Source: Vicingaceae bacterium
Lineage (GTDB): Bacteria; Bacteroidota; Bacteroidia; Flavobacteriales_E; Vicingaceae
Assembly: GCA_018402765.1 (NCBI GenBank)
Contig: JAGYIE010000003.1
Location: 124,001 to 188,000, forward strand
Direction of reading: 5' to 3'
Length of the DNA: 64,000 nt
Shown: positions 35,975 to 46,381 of the stretch, piece after piece
Position numbering within the stretch: the first letter of the stretch is position 1
How the letters are laid out: each line of letters opens with the position of its first letter
Translations under genes and position numbers: made by a program
The notes under the pieces: generated by a model
What the model was told of the DNA's origin: nothing
Databases searched by the model: none
Seen by the model: only the letters and a program-made list of their open reading frames with translations

Positions 35975-38197
35975 TTAAATAGCATTTTCTAAAATCGCAT
36001 TAAACGTTGCACTGGGACGCATTGCTTTTGCAACTAATGTTTTGTTTGGATGATAATATCCTCCCATATCTATTGCAACGCCTTGTGCTTTATTTAATTC
36101 TGTTACTATTTTAACTTCATTTGCTTTAAGATTGGCGGCTAATTCATCAAACTTTTTACTGAATTCTTCATCTTGTGATTGAGCAGCAAGTGCTTCAGCC
36201 CAATATAGTGCAAGGTAAAAGTGGCTTCCTCTATTATCTAGTTCGCCTACTTTTCTAGATGGAGACTTACTGTTCATTAAAAATTTAGCCGTAGCATCAT
36301 CCAAGCAATCAGCTAATATTTGTGCTTGCGCATTATTGTTTTTTTCTGCTAAGTGAGCAAGTGAAACAATTAGTGCAAGAAACTCTCCAAGAGAATCCCA
36401 TCTTAAGTGGTTTTCTTCTATGAACTGCTCTACATGTTTTGGCGCTGAACCACCTGCACCTGTTTCAAATAAACCACCACCATTCATTAATGGCACTATT
36501 GATAGCATTTTTGCACTGGTTCCAAGCTCAAGTATTGGAAATAAGTCGGTTAAGTAATCCCTTAAAACATTACCTGTTACTGATATGGTGTTTTCTCCTT
36601 TTTTTACACGCTCTAATGTAAATCTTGTGGCAGCAGCAGGAGACATGATCTGGATATCTAATCCATTGGTATCGTGATTTTTTAGGTAAGACTTTACCTT
36701 TAAAATCATTTGCGCATCATGTGCTCTATTTTCATCTAACCAAAAAATTGTAGGCCAACCTGTCGCTCTTGCTCTATTTACAGCTAAATCAACCCAGTTC
36801 TCTATTGGTGCTCCTTTTGCCTGACACATTCTCCAAATATCACCTGCTTCTAGCTGATGCTCCATTAAAGTACTACCATCTTTTGCTACAACCTTAACAA
36901 CTCCATCATTTTGAATCTCAAATGTTTTATCGTGTGAGCCATATTCTTCAGCCTTCTGAGCCATTAAGCCAACATTTGGCACAGTACCCATAGTTGTTGG
37001 GTTAAATGCGCCGTTTTCTTTACAAAACTTTATAGTTTCATCATAAATACTAGCATAGCTGCTATCTGGAATAATTGCTTTTGTATCTTGTTGTTTTCCT
37101 TCTGAATTCCACATTTGACCTGATGTGCGTATCATTGCAGGCATTGATGCATCGATAATTACATCACTTGGAACATGTAGATTGGTTATTCCAGTATCAG
37201 AATTAACCATAGCCATGGCAGGACCACTTTTTATTTCTGCATCTATTTCAGCTAATATTTTTGCTTTTTTTGTTGAGCCTAATTGATCTAACTTGCCAAT
37301 TATTGACCCTAAACCATCATTTGAACTAGCCCCTATAGAAGTAAAATCTGCACCATATTTTTCAAAAACGCTCGGAAAGAACCGCTCTACTGCATGGCCA
37401 AAAATTATTGGATCAGATACTTTCATCATAGTTGCCTTCATATGCAAAGAGTATAAAACTCCTTTTGCTTTAGCATCTTCTTTCTGAGTATCTAAAAAGT
37501 CAATTAATGCTTTCTTGCTTAAGAATGTAGCATCAATAATTTCTCCTTTAAGAACTGGAGTGCTGGCCTTTAAAATAGTTTCTGTACCATCAGTAGCAAA
37601 ATGTATAATTTTTACATCATCATCTTGTTTTATAGTTACAGACTTCTCATTGGTCGCAAAATCATTAGCACCCATTGTCGCTACATGTGATTTAGAATCT
37701 TTTGACCACTCTCCCATACGGTGAGGGTTTCTTTTAGCAAATTCTTTTACTGCCTTAGGAGCGCGTCTGTCAGAATTCCCTTCTCTTAAAACAGGGTTTA
37801 CTGCACTACCTTTAATTTTATCATAAATTACCTTTACTTTTTTATCTTCTTCAGTAACTACTGAATTTGGATAATCAGGAATGGCATATCCTTGACTTTG
37901 CAGCTCTTTAATAGCTGCTAGTAATTGAGGAACAGAAGCGCTTATATTAGGAAGTTTAATAATATTGGCTTCTGGTTTTCTAGCTAACTCTCCTAGTTCT
38001 GCAAGTGCATCACCAACTTTTTGTTCTTCTGTTAGATATTCGGGAAAAACGGCTAAAATTCTACCTGCTAGTGAGATGTCTCTTGTTTCTACTGCAACTC
38101 CTGCAGCTTTTGTAAAGGTTTCTATAATTGGTAAAAATGAATAAGTGGCTAATGCAGGAGCTTCATCAGTCTCCGTATAAATAATCTTTTGTGACAT
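35975..38197 (-). CDS. icd: NADP-dependent isocitrate dehydrogenase, monomeric type
   Basis: This enzyme oxidises isocitrate to 2-oxoglutarate with NADP+. The 740-residue length and sequence ([20 protein letters not shown] at the N-terminus, [23 protein letters not shown] near residue 133, [21 protein letters not shown] mid-protein) are those of the monomeric IDH-II family, unrelated in length to the ~420-residue dimeric enzyme. It is monocistronic with a likely promoter 60 bp upstream. Aconitase, which makes its substrate, is encoded 4 kb away on the same strand. Confidence 0.96.
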   Translation of the reverse strand: MSQKIIYTETDEAPALATYSFLPIIETFTKAAGVAVETRDISLAGRILAVFPEYLTEEQKVGDALAELGELARKPEANIIKLPNISASVPQLLAAIKELQSQGYAIPDYPNSVVTEEDKKVKVIYDKIKGSAVNPVLREGNSDRRAPKAVKEFAKRNPHRMGEWSKDSKSHVATMGANDFATNEKSVTIKQDDDVKIIHFATDGTETILKASTPVLKGEIIDATFLSKKALIDFLDTQKEDAKAKGVLYSLHMKATMMKVSDPIIFGHAVERFFPSVFEKYGADFTSIGASSNDGLGSIIGKLDQLGSTKKAKILAEIDAEIKSGPAMAMVNSDTGITNLHVPSDVIIDASMPAMIRTSGQMWNSEGKQQDTKAIIPDSSYASIYDETIKFCKENGAFNPTTMGTVPNVGLMAQKAEEYGSHDKTFEIQNDGVVKVVAKDGSTLMEHQLEAGDIWRMCQAKGAPIENWVDLAVNRARATGWPTIFWLDENRAHDAQMILKVKSYLKNHDTNGLDIQIMSPAAATRFTLERVKKGENTISVTGNVLRDYLTDLFPILELGTSAKMLSIVPLMNGGGLFETGAGGSAPKHVEQFIEENHLRWDSLGEFLALIVSLAHLAEKNNNAQAQILADCLDDATAKFLMNSKSPSRKVGELDNRGSHFYLALYWAEALAAQSQDEEFSKKFDELAANLKANEVKIVTELNKAQGVAIDMGGYYHPNKTLVAKAMRPSATFNAILENAI

Positions 38198-38256
38198 CTA
38201 ATTGGTGTGTTTAAGTAAGCAATTGCCTATTCTATTGAACAATTTTTTTAATCCTG

Positions 38257-38288
38257 CAAATTTAAGGTTTTACCACCTATTTATGAAA
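38257..38288 (-). promoter_or_regulatory. icd promoter
   Basis: Minus strand TAAATTTG (38257-38264), a perfect -7 box, with TTTC 20 nt upstream (38285-38288). The leader to the icd ATG is ~59 nt. Confidence 0.5.
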
Positions 38289-38314
38289 TGGATTTATGAC
38301 CACTATAAAGCAAA

Positions 38315-40633
38315 TTAATTTTTGCAACTATTGCACCATTCTTTTTTTACTTTATCACTTTTAAGATAGAGGTAATGTGCTTTTTTGGAGCTGAATAATT
38401 CACAAAATCGTTCGGTATTCTTTTGCTTTACGTTAATCAATAACTCACCAATTCTTTCATGGCTTATTTCAGCTGAAGGGTATGACGAAATGCTAATGAG
38501 CTGCTCAGCAAGCTCCAATTGAAATCCTTTTTTTAATTCTTTTTCTAGAATTTCAGCAGCCCATTTTATTTGTAATTGAAACATAAAGTACTGCGCATAC
38601 ATTATCGACTCCGCAATAGAATTTTCAGAGCTCATAATATTCGAAAAAGCGGTTTCTAAACTTTTTTTTCGTTCTCGAATATCTCCTTTATCATAATAGT
38701 AATCAGCTGACAAAAGATGAAAGTTTGTGCTTAATCGCTTTAACTTTTCTGCATCTATAACGTCATTATAACTTGCTGAAGTGTAATATTCTTCCCACTC
38801 TTCTGGGGTGATTGGTGCTTTTTTCCCCAGTTCCCAAGTGTATAATATAGAGAGGCATAAATTATAAGCAACGATCTGATTGTTTTTATCTACTAAATGC
38901 AACCCTAATAAGGTTCGTCTAAGGTTTTCTCTTTCTGCTAGTGTTGTACTTTTCTTTATGGCAAACTGCGTAATTGCAGCATTCGAAATACATGTTAAGT
39001 TGGGCTTTATCTGTTCTATTTCGCTGTTGCTTAGAGCTAAAATCGCTACCTGGTCGCCTGCTTTACTTCGGTCGATAATAACTGACTGAATGGTTATTGC
39101 AGAGGGTATTTTTCCTTGCTTTATCGAATGTAGGTAGTTGTTTTTTAGTTCGTCACTTGAAAAAGAGGTTAGGTCTTTTAATATACCTACTGATATATTG
39201 GTTTGATGAATTGATTTTAAATACTCGTTTAACTCTTTGTCCTCAGATGACTGTAGTACCCCTAATTTTTCTTTTTCACTTAAGTCAATCAGATCTAAAG
39301 CAATAGTCCTATTGGCAATAAAGCTGTTGATTTCATCATATTTATTTGAAAAGATTAGATTAGGCTTACTAAAATAGGGTGAAACTATGCCTTTGATTGT
39401 ATTGCGAATAGAACTGATAGAATCAATAATAACAGGAGTATAGCTATAATTTATATCTAGTAACATCATACTGTCTTTATAAATCGACAGCGATTTCAAA
39501 TAGTCCTTTATTTTTGAAGTATCTGAAGAATTAAAGTTAGTAGTGGATATAATCATCCCTTCTGTATTTTCAGATGTTTTCAATTCCCACTGAGGATCTA
39601 TCCAATGCAAGTTCTTCGCATCTGTTTTATTGAAAGGAATGTAACTACATACTACAGCATCTTTAAATAATAATAAGTTTATGTTTGTGTTTTGTGGATT
39701 GTAACCTTTTGGTAAGTCTCCAAGTTTTATTTTTGTTAAGTATTCGCCTCGGGCTGTCTTATAACTGGTTGTTCCTCCTTTTATCGGTCTCAAAAGCAAG
39801 CCTTCATGAAAGTTACTTGGATAAAGTCTGTTTCCATCCTTACAATCAAATTGATCAGATGAAACTAAATCTACTGCAAATCCATCTCTTCCCTCATTTA
39901 AAATTTCACTTAATAGCTCTCTATCGTTGTTATCTAAATATATATTGCCATCCTCAACAATTATTTTGTCAGACAATAACTCAGGGAGGAATGGGTTTTT
40001 TCTATTGAAAGCATCGCAAACTGTTTTATTGTATTCGTTTAATGCATACTCATCTTTTCGATCTTTTTCACCTTTAAGATCAAACGGGGGAGAAGCGATA
40101 ATGGTAATTATAGCTATCTCATTTCGTTCTTGACTATAACTAGCGGCTACACCCAAGGCAAAATAAGATTGGTCGAATAGTATTTCTTTTGTGTCTGGTT
40201 TGTCTAGCCATTCCTCTATTGCAGCTTTTGCAGCATGTTCATATGTGCTAATCGTTATTGGGCTTGCTCCGGGCGTGGTTTTTATTGGTACACCAATAGT
40301 TGCCGTATAAATCAACTCACCCATTTCATAATGTAAACCTCCATAGTTTCTCACTCTTAGGGTCACATCTTTTTTTTCAGGGTCAGACTGTTCATGGCCT
40401 TCTTTGTTATTTTTTTGGTTGTATTCTGCTTGATCAAAAGCCGCAGCATCTAATGTTTCTAACCTTAATACAGCGGGTAGGTTTTGTTTGCTTCTAACCG
40501 AATTAATCGATTCTTGAAGCACACTTTCCATTAGTAATTGATCAAAATTATCGCTTTCAATAACTTGATCTTCTTGTCCAAAAACAAGATTAACCAATAA
40601 GATTAATAAAATGGAAAATGCTTTAGATTTCAT
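38315..40633 (-). CDS. Exported CAP (SCP-like) domain protein with large unknown C-terminal region
   Basis: A 772-residue exported protein. The signal peptide ends at LVFGQ. Residues ~33-180 look like a CAP/SCP domain: LQESINSVRSKQNLPAVLRL, a GGLHYEMGEL metal-type segment, and an AAIEEWLDKPDTKEILFD-like region leading to FALGVAAS. Many CAP proteins act outside the cell. The remaining ~590 residues are not recognised; they include a helical C-terminal third and end in CNSCKN. No sorting domain is visible. It starts 63 bp after the OmpA-like gene across a terminator hairpin, so it may have its own weak promoter. Confidence 0.72.
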   Translation of the reverse strand: MKSKAFSILLILLVNLVFGQEDQVIESDNFDQLLMESVLQESINSVRSKQNLPAVLRLETLDAAAFDQAEYNQKNNKEGHEQSDPEKKDVTLRVRNYGGLHYEMGELIYTATIGVPIKTTPGASPITISTYEHAAKAAIEEWLDKPDTKEILFDQSYFALGVAASYSQERNEIAIITIIASPPFDLKGEKDRKDEYALNEYNKTVCDAFNRKNPFLPELLSDKIIVEDGNIYLDNNDRELLSEILNEGRDGFAVDLVSSDQFDCKDGNRLYPSNFHEGLLLRPIKGGTTSYKTARGEYLTKIKLGDLPKGYNPQNTNINLLLFKDAVVCSYIPFNKTDAKNLHWIDPQWELKTSENTEGMIISTTNFNSSDTSKIKDYLKSLSIYKDSMMLLDINYSYTPVIIDSISSIRNTIKGIVSPYFSKPNLIFSNKYDEINSFIANRTIALDLIDLSEKEKLGVLQSSEDKELNEYLKSIHQTNISVGILKDLTSFSSDELKNNYLHSIKQGKIPSAITIQSVIIDRSKAGDQVAILALSNSEIEQIKPNLTCISNAAITQFAIKKSTTLAERENLRRTLLGLHLVDKNNQIVAYNLCLSILYTWELGKKAPITPEEWEEYYTSASYNDVIDAEKLKRLSTNFHLLSADYYYDKGDIRERKKSLETAFSNIMSSENSIAESIMYAQYFMFQLQIKWAAEILEKELKKGFQLELAEQLISISSYPSAEISHERIGELLINVKQKNTERFCELFSSKKAHYLYLKSDKVKKEWCNSCKN

Positions 40634-40648
40634 ACTCGTGAATAAAAA

Positions 40649-40677
40649 ATGGTTGTAATTTTTTAAATTACAACCAT
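40649..40677 (-). terminator. Terminator after the OmpA-like gene
   Basis: A perfect 13-bp stem (40649-40661 with 40665-40677, ATGGTTGTAATTT/AAATTACAACCAT) with a 3-nt loop, followed on the minus strand by TTTTTTA. It sits between the OmpA-like stop and the CAP gene start. Confidence 0.85.
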
Positions 40678-40696
40678 CAAATTAGCTTGTTTTATA

Positions 40697-41872
40697 TTAA
40701 TCTACAAATTCGAAAGTTACCTTTCTATTTTCAGGTTTATTATCAGGGTGTACTTCTGTATCTAATACAATTCTGCCTGTTAATCCTTTTGCATCAAAAT
40801 ATTTTTTCATTCCGAAGGCTCTTCCTTTTGCTAAGTTTTCGGCATTTGCTTCTGACTTATTTGAATGACCTATCGCCTTTAGTTTCTTTTTTGGATTTTT
40901 CTTTAAATACTCAGCTATCTGATCTAAGCTAGCTTTTGCATCTTCAGCAATTTCTTTTTTTTCTGCCTCGTAAGTAATTACTTGGTCTACAATAGAAAAT
41001 GATCCTTCAGTTTCTGCTTCTTCAGTTTTACTTGGGCCTTTAGTTCCATCAGAGTTTATGATAACAAGTTCTCCCTTGTTTTGGGCTTTATCTTTATCAG
41101 AAGTTGAAAATGATTTAAACTCAGTTTCTAATGACCCTCCGGCTATTTTTTCACACACACAAGAGCTTGCTGGCTGTCCTGCCATGTCGATTACTGAAAC
41201 ATTGTCAACATAATAGTAGCCATCCATTTTTTGCGCTCCTGTAAACTCTCTTGATTGTTTTACACGTTCAGTAACGGTGTTTTCTTCGCTGAAAAAGTTA
41301 CCGATAGTGATAAACTTTTCACCACCAATTGCTTCAAATGTTCCACAGATAGGCGTCCAATCAAATTGTTTTTCTACAGGAGAATTTATCAATTTCATTA
41401 TCTGAGGTTTAGCATTTAAATCTCCTTCATCAGTAGAACTAATTGCCTCAGCAGAAAGATGTGCTCCCAAATTATTGGATGCATATTTTGAACGGTCCGA
41501 AAAACTAACGTGAAACTTTACGCAATACTTTTTTCCTGCTTCAAGTTCTTTAGTTAGTTCAGTTTGTAGGTAAGACTTCGGAGATCGGCCTCTATAGCCA
41601 TAAAAATTTATGCCAACATAGTTATTGCCGTCTTGTGCTTTTTCCTCTCCATATGCATTCTCAGGTACAGAAAATTCATCAGCTTTTGCATCAGCGCTAT
41701 ATAAATCAACTTGTTTTAAGGTAGCAGAAACCCAAGGATAGGCGAGCTCAATTTTTCCGCCTTCTTTAATTTTTCCTTCTACCTCTTCAAAACTTGGATT
41801 AGGAACGAGGTTTTCTTGCGCAATACCGCCAAATGAGATAAGTGTTACTAGGGTATAAATTATTTTTTTCAT
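40697..41872 (-). CDS. OmpA-family outer-membrane protein with N-terminal carbohydrate-binding-like domain
   Basis: A 391-residue exported protein. Signal peptide ends at GGIAQ. Residues ~20-235 are a beta-sandwich of the type found in gliding/OmpA proteins: NLVPNPSFEEVEG opening, then YLQTELTKELEAGKKYCVKFHVSFSDRS-like strands and YYVDNVSVI close it (galactose-binding-like layout). Residues ~290-391 are the OmpA peptidoglycan-binding domain (LDQIAEYLKKNPKKKLKAIG and NLAKGRAFGMKKYF). It probably ties the outer membrane to the cell wall, possibly with a ligand at the N-terminus. It is monocistronic. Confidence 0.85.
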   Translation of the reverse strand: MKKIIYTLVTLISFGGIAQENLVPNPSFEEVEGKIKEGGKIELAYPWVSATLKQVDLYSADAKADEFSVPENAYGEEKAQDGNNYVGINFYGYRGRSPKSYLQTELTKELEAGKKYCVKFHVSFSDRSKYASNNLGAHLSAEAISSTDEGDLNAKPQIMKLINSPVEKQFDWTPICGTFEAIGGEKFITIGNFFSEENTVTERVKQSREFTGAQKMDGYYYVDNVSVIDMAGQPASSCVCEKIAGGSLETEFKSFSTSDKDKAQNKGELVIINSDGTKGPSKTEEAETEGSFSIVDQVITYEAEKKEIAEDAKASLDQIAEYLKKNPKKKLKAIGHSNKSEANAENLAKGRAFGMKKYFDAKGLTGRIVLDTEVHPDNKPENRKVTFEFVD

Positions 41873-41946
41873 AGTATTTTTTTATTCCGATTTATTCAAC
41901 TATTGTACCAGTTTATAAAGATAAAGGAATCCTTGAACCTTACAAA

Positions 41947-41983
41947 CAAAAAAATCCCCATTCTCATAAAGAAAAAGGGGATT
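41947..41983 (-). terminator. Aconitase terminator
   Basis: On the minus strand AATCCCC (complement of 41977-41983) pairs with GGGGATT (41953-41959), followed by a T run. It begins 24 bp past the aconitase stop. Confidence 0.8.
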
Positions 41984-42007
41984 CTATAATCAAACATAAC
42001 AGTTTGC

Positions 42008-44278
42008 TTACGCGTTGTTTTGTTTCTTTATTAAGTTTAATGCTGAACCTTCTTTAAACCATCCAATTTGCTGAGCATTGTAAGTGTGGTTTAATTTGAT
42101 TTCTTCTTTAGATCCATCTGCATGAACTAACTCTAGCGTTAATTGCTTTTCAGGTGCAAAGTTTTCTAAATCGATAAAGTTGAATGTATCAGCTTCTTGA
42201 ATTTTATCGTAATCAGCTTCATTAGCAAACGTTAACCCTAACATTCCTTGTTTCTTCAAGTTTGTTTCGTGGATACGTGCAAATGACTTCACAATTACTG
42301 CAACTACACCTAGGTGACGTGGTTCCATTGCTGCATGCTCTCTTGAAGAACCTTCACCATAATTATGATCTCCAACAACTATTGAAGGAACGCCTTCAGC
42401 TTTGTATGCTCTTGCTGTAGCAGGAACTGCTCCTTTTTCGCCATTCAATTGATTAACTACTTCGTTAGTTGCTTTTCCGAATGCATTTACAGCACCGATT
42501 AGACAGTTGTCTGAAATGTTATCCAAATGGCCTCTATATCTCAACCATGGACCCGCCATAGAAATATGATCTGTAGTACATTTACCAAATGCTTTAATTA
42601 GCAATTTTGCGCCATTAATGTTTTTGCCATCCCAAGCTGGGAAAGGCTCTAGCAATTGCAAGCGGTTTGAATCAGGAGCTACATTTATAATTACAGCACT
42701 TCCGTCTTCTGATGGTGCTTGGTAGCCATTATCCTCTACTGCGAAACCTCTGCTTGGCAATTCCATGCCTTTTGGTTCAGCTAATTTTACCTCTTCTCCT
42801 TTTTCATTGGTCAAGGTATCAGTAATCGGATTAAAATCTAAACGACCACTAATTGCAACTGCAGCAACCATTTCTGGTGATGTAACAAATGCATGTGTAT
42901 TTGGATTCCCATCTGCTCGCTTAGAAAAGTTTCTGTTAAACGAGTGAACGATAGAATTTTTTTCTTCTTTTTCAGCACCTGCTCTATCCCATTGACCAAT
43001 ACATGGACCACAAGCATTCGTAAATATGGTTACCGAAGGAAATTTCTTAAAAGTATCGAGTAACCCATCTCGTTCTGCAGTAAATCTTACTTGTTCTGAA
43101 CCTGGATTAATTCCTAATTTAGAAACAGGTTTTACTCCTTTATTGAATGCATCATCTACAATAGAAGCGGCTCTTGTTAAATCTTCATAAGAAGAGTTAG
43201 TACAAGAACCAATTAATGCCCATTCTATTTCAGTTGGCCAGTCATTAGCAGCAGCTTTTTCCTTCATATCTGCCACAGGTGTAGCTAAATCAGGAGTAAA
43301 AGGTCCGTTTAAGTGAGGACTTAACGTATCTAAATTAATTTCAATTACTTGATCGAAATATTTTTCTGGATTTGCATATACTTCGTCATCGCCTGTCAAG
43401 TGCTCAGCTACTTGATCTGCCAATTCTACAACATCAGCTCTTCCTGTGGCATTTAAATATCGTCTCATTGAATCATCATAACCAAATGTAGAAGTGGTAG
43501 CACCAATCTCTGCTCCCATGTTACAAATGGTTCCTTTTCCTGTACAAGAAAGATTTTTTGCCCCATCGCCAAAGTATTCAACGATTGCGCCAGTTCCACC
43601 TTTAACGGTAAGTATTCCTGCTACTTTTAAGATAATATCTTTTGCAGAAGTCCATCCATTTAATCGTCCTATTAATTTAACACCGATTAACTTAGGGAAT
43701 TTCAATTCCCAAGGCATTCCTGCCATAACATCTACGGCATCAGCACCACCAACGCCAACAGCTACCATACCTAATCCACCTGCGTTTACGGTATGCGAGT
43801 CCGTTCCAATCATCATTCCACCAGGGAACGCATAATTTTCTAAAACTACTTGGTGTATAATACCCGAACCTGGTTTCCAAAAACCAATTCCATATTTTTC
43901 ACAAACAGAACTTAAAAAGTTAAAAACTTCATTGTTCTTGTTTAACGATTCTTGTAAATCTTTATCAGCACCTATTTTTGCTTGAATCAAGTGATCAGCA
44001 TGAGCGGTAGAAGGTACTGCTACCTTTTTCTTGCCTGCTTGCATAAACTGTAACAAGGCCATCTGTGCCGTAGCATCTTGCATTGCTACACGGTCAGGTT
44101 TGAAATCTACGTATGATTTTCCACGTTGAAATTCCTCGGTAGGTACCCCTTGGTCAAGGTGGCTGTAAAGTATCTTTTCACTTAGCGTTAACGGACGGTT
44201 GACAATTTTGCGAGCCGCGTCTACGCGTTCTCCCATTACTGCATAAACCGCTTTAATCATTTCTATATCAAAAGCCAT
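42008..44278 (-). CDS. acnA: Aconitate hydratase, mitochondrial type
   Basis: Aconitase interconverts citrate and isocitrate with a [4Fe-4S] cluster. The 756-residue protein has the mitochondrial-type layout: SEKILYSHL and [16 protein letters not shown] at the start, [40 protein letters not shown] (given in part), the cluster cysteines in [12 protein letters not shown] and [10 protein letters not shown], and the swivel domain with [17 protein letters not shown]. Symbol choice (acn/acnA) is by family. It is monocistronic, with a terminator and a candidate promoter, and precedes icd in the pathway. Confidence 0.95.
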   Translation of the reverse strand: MAFDIEMIKAVYAVMGERVDAARKIVNRPLTLSEKILYSHLDQGVPTEEFQRGKSYVDFKPDRVAMQDATAQMALLQFMQAGKKKVAVPSTAHADHLIQAKIGADKDLQESLNKNNEVFNFLSSVCEKYGIGFWKPGSGIIHQVVLENYAFPGGMMIGTDSHTVNAGGLGMVAVGVGGADAVDVMAGMPWELKFPKLIGVKLIGRLNGWTSAKDIILKVAGILTVKGGTGAIVEYFGDGAKNLSCTGKGTICNMGAEIGATTSTFGYDDSMRRYLNATGRADVVELADQVAEHLTGDDEVYANPEKYFDQVIEINLDTLSPHLNGPFTPDLATPVADMKEKAAANDWPTEIEWALIGSCTNSSYEDLTRAASIVDDAFNKGVKPVSKLGINPGSEQVRFTAERDGLLDTFKKFPSVTIFTNACGPCIGQWDRAGAEKEEKNSIVHSFNRNFSKRADGNPNTHAFVTSPEMVAAVAISGRLDFNPITDTLTNEKGEEVKLAEPKGMELPSRGFAVEDNGYQAPSEDGSAVIINVAPDSNRLQLLEPFPAWDGKNINGAKLLIKAFGKCTTDHISMAGPWLRYRGHLDNISDNCLIGAVNAFGKATNEVVNQLNGEKGAVPATARAYKAEGVPSIVVGDHNYGEGSSREHAAMEPRHLGVVAVIVKSFARIHETNLKKQGMLGLTFANEADYDKIQEADTFNFIDLENFAPEKQLTLELVHADGSKEEIKLNHTYNAQQIGWFKEGSALNLIKKQNNA

Positions 44279-44322
44279 TTGTTTCTTTTGTTAATGCGTT
44301 ATTAAAGTTATTTTGAAGGTTG

Positions 44323-44353
44323 CGAATTTAACGATTTTCAACCATTTCTGAAA
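44323..44353 (-). promoter_or_regulatory. Candidate aconitase promoter, variant -7 box
   Basis: Minus strand TAAATTCG (44323-44330) with TTTC 19 nt upstream (44350-44353). Identical -7 variant and -33 variant occur before tpx. The box is 44 nt upstream of the aconitase ATG. Confidence 0.4.
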
Positions 44354-44421
44354 CCGTTCTTCACATTTTATCCTTTCTGAGATTCGATATTTCGTAATAT
44401 TGTTGTTAAATCAAATTGTTC

Positions 44422-45663
44422 ATGCAAGACGTCGTACTCGAAAATATTAAGGAATCGTTTAAGTCGGTTAGGAATCAATTATTGCGAACTATTTTAACAG
44501 TTCTGATTATTGCGATTGGAATTTGTGCACTAGTAGGAATTTTAACATCAATTGATGCTATCAAAAGTTCTATAAGTAGCAATTTTAGCAGTATGGGCTC
44601 CAATACCTTTTCCATAAAGAATGAAGGAAGCAATATAAGAATGGGGAAGGGCGGAAAGAAAGCAAAAGTTTATCCCATCATTGATTTTCAGGATGCAAGG
44701 GAGTTTAAAGAACAGTTCAATTATCCGGCTACGGTGTCTATTAGTTCAAGAGCTACCGCTACTGCCACTTTAAAGTATAAATCAGAGAAAACGAATCCCA
44801 ATATTTTTGTGTTCGGCTGTGATGAAGATTATACCATTACTTCGGGTTACGAAATAGCCGAAGGACGAAATTTTTCTATTTCTGAAGTTAACTCAGGAGC
44901 TCATACAGTTATCATTGGTCATGAAATTCGAACTACGTTATTCGGGAGTAAAGAAGAGGCTGTTGATAAAATAATTTCTATCGGGGCTAGTAAATATAGA
45001 GTGGTTGGAGTGCTTAAAGAGAAAGGTAGCAGTATGGGGTTTAGTGCTGATAAAAACGCCTTGATTCCCCTACAAAATGCACGGCAATATTTTTCTTCTG
45101 CGAATACTTCTTATCTAATTAATGTAATGGTAGAATCTCCAGATGAGCTGGATGGGGCTATTGGTGAAGCCAGAGGTGCCTTTAGGACGGTTAGAGGGGA
45201 TCGAATTAAAGAGGAAGCGTCTTTTGATATTACACGATCTGATAATGTAGCTAGTTTGTTAATTGAAAACTTATCAATGGTTAGTTTTTCAGCCTACATT
45301 ATTGGTTTTATAACCTTGCTAGGTGCAGCGATTGGTTTAATGAATATTATGCTAGTAACAGTAACTGAACGCACCAAAGAAATAGGAGTAAGAAAAGCAT
45401 TAGGGGCAAGTAGCCGGTTTATATTGATGCAGTTTCTTGTGGAGGCCATTATAGTTTGTCAGATTGGCGGAGCTGTAGGAATTGTTTTGGGAATTATTAT
45501 AGGTAATGTAGTTGCAGGATTTGTAGGTGCTGGGTTTATCATCCCTTGGGATTGGATGATATTAGCAGTTGTGCTGTGTGTGCTAGTTGGTGTAGTTGCC
45601 GGAATTTATCCTGCAAAAAGAGCAGCCGATCTAGACCCGATAGAGTCGTTGAGATATGAATAG
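44422..45663 (+). CDS. MacB-type ABC transporter permease
   Basis: A 413-residue membrane protein of the MacB/FtsX permease group. Residues ~15-40 are the first membrane helix (LLRTILTVLIIAIGICALVG), followed by a ~220-residue periplasmic MacB_PCD domain (IKNEGSNIRM onward) and three C-terminal helices with the family motif GLMNIMLVTVTERTKEIGVRKALGAS in part. Such permeases move peptides or lipoproteins or transmit signals with a separate ATPase; no ATPase gene is adjacent. ATG 44422 is preferred over TTG 44416, two codons upstream. Confidence 0.9.
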   Translation: MQDVVLENIKESFKSVRNQLLRTILTVLIIAIGICALVGILTSIDAIKSSISSNFSSMGSNTFSIKNEGSNIRMGKGGKKAKVYPIIDFQDAREFKEQFNYPATVSISSRATATATLKYKSEKTNPNIFVFGCDEDYTITSGYEIAEGRNFSISEVNSGAHTVIIGHEIRTTLFGSKEEAVDKIISIGASKYRVVGVLKEKGSSMGFSADKNALIPLQNARQYFSSANTSYLINVMVESPDELDGAIGEARGAFRTVRGDRIKEEASFDITRSDNVASLLIENLSMVSFSAYIIGFITLLGAAIGLMNIMLVTVTERTKEIGVRKALGASSRFILMQFLVEAIIVCQIGGAVGIVLGIIIGNVVAGFVGAGFIIPWDWMILAVVLCVLVGVVAGIYPAKRAADLDPIESLRYE

Positions 45664-45866
45664 TTTCTTTTTTTCTGCAGAGTCCTTATGCATCGCGATT
45701 CTACAGAAAAATTCTACAGTATCTGCGCTGCGATAGCAATGGTTATTGCTTAGTAATCTCAATTGGTCAGTTTAGCTGTTGATTTATATAATTGATAAAA
45801 GAGCCTTCGAATAAAAACAAAAGGATTCTATCTGGGGAGTCGAAATGGTCAGAAATTAACCAATAA

Positions 45867-45898
45867 AAAACCTCTTCCGAATAAACGAAAGAGGTTTT
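45867..45898. terminator. Terminator of the rpsF-rpsR-rplI operon
   Basis: AAAACCTCTT (45867-45876) pairs with AAGAGGTTTT (45889-45898) around a 12-nt loop with an extra CG/CG pair. It is T-rich on both strands and stops the minus-strand ribosomal operon 20 bp past rplI. It may also serve the ABC permease gene. The remaining ~200 bp back to 45664 hold only a 6-bp hairpin (AGCAAT/ATTGCT at 45735-45750) and no gene. Confidence 0.85.
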
Positions 45899-45917
45899 AC
45901 TATAATTTCAGATTTAA

Positions 45918-46367
45918 TTACTCTGCAATAACTTCAAAATCCATAGTAATGATAAGATCTCTATGTAATCTAATTTCTGCTTGGTAAGAACCTACTTCTT
46001 TAATTTGAGATCCTAAAATTTTGATGGTCTTTTTATCTACTTCAAATCCTTGTGCATTTAATGCTTCAGCGATTTGAATAGTATTTACAGAACCAAATAT
46101 TTTAGTACCAGCTTCGCCAACTTTAGCACCAATTTTTACAGTAGCTTTTTCTAATTTCTTAGCAGTAGCTAAAGCTGCATCTTTAATTTTAGCTTCTTTG
46201 TGACTTCTCTGACGCAACGTTTCTTCTAACATCTTTTTTGCTGAAGGAGTTGCTATTGAAGCAAAGCCTTGAGGAATAAGTAGATTTCTTGCGTAACCTG
46301 GTTTTACAACTACGATATCGTCTTTATACCCTAAATTTTCAACGTCTTTCTTTAAAATAATTTCCAT
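45918..46367 (-). CDS. rplI: 50S ribosomal protein bL9
   Basis: A 149-residue ribosomal protein of the large subunit. The N-terminal signature MEIILKKDVENLGYKDDIVVVKPGYARNLLIP (first half typical of bL9), the long connecting helix (~45-80) and the C-terminal rRNA-binding domain are all present. It starts after an unusually strong Shine-Dalgarno sequence that overlaps the rpsR stop codon, in a genome where most starts lack one. Last gene of rpsF-rpsR-rplI. Confidence 0.98.
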   Translation of the reverse strand: MEIILKKDVENLGYKDDIVVVKPGYARNLLIPQGFASIATPSAKKMLEETLRQRSHKEAKIKDAALATAKKLEKATVKIGAKVGEAGTKIFGSVNTIQIAEALNAQGFEVDKKTIKILGSQIKEVGSYQAEIRLHRDLIITMDFEVIAE

Positions 46368-46372
46368 CTCTT

Positions 46373-46381
46373 ATCCTCCTT
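46373..46381 (-). promoter_or_regulatory. Strong Shine-Dalgarno before rplI, overlapping the rpsR stop
   Basis: On the minus strand the sequence AAGGAGGAT ends 5 nt before the rplI ATG, with GGAGG spaced 7 nt from it. Its first AA belong to the rpsR stop codon TAA. Bacteroidota ribosomes rarely use Shine-Dalgarno pairing, because the anti-SD is held by bS21, bS18 and bS6, so a perfect SD is exceptional here. Confidence 0.85.

Noticed and set aside
35910-35978. A 22-codon open frame (ATG GCT ACA ...) with a hydrophobic end, convergent to icd
   Set aside because: Too short to judge, no TAnnTTTG box at a proper distance, and it overlaps the icd stop. It could be a small membrane peptide but nothing supports translation.
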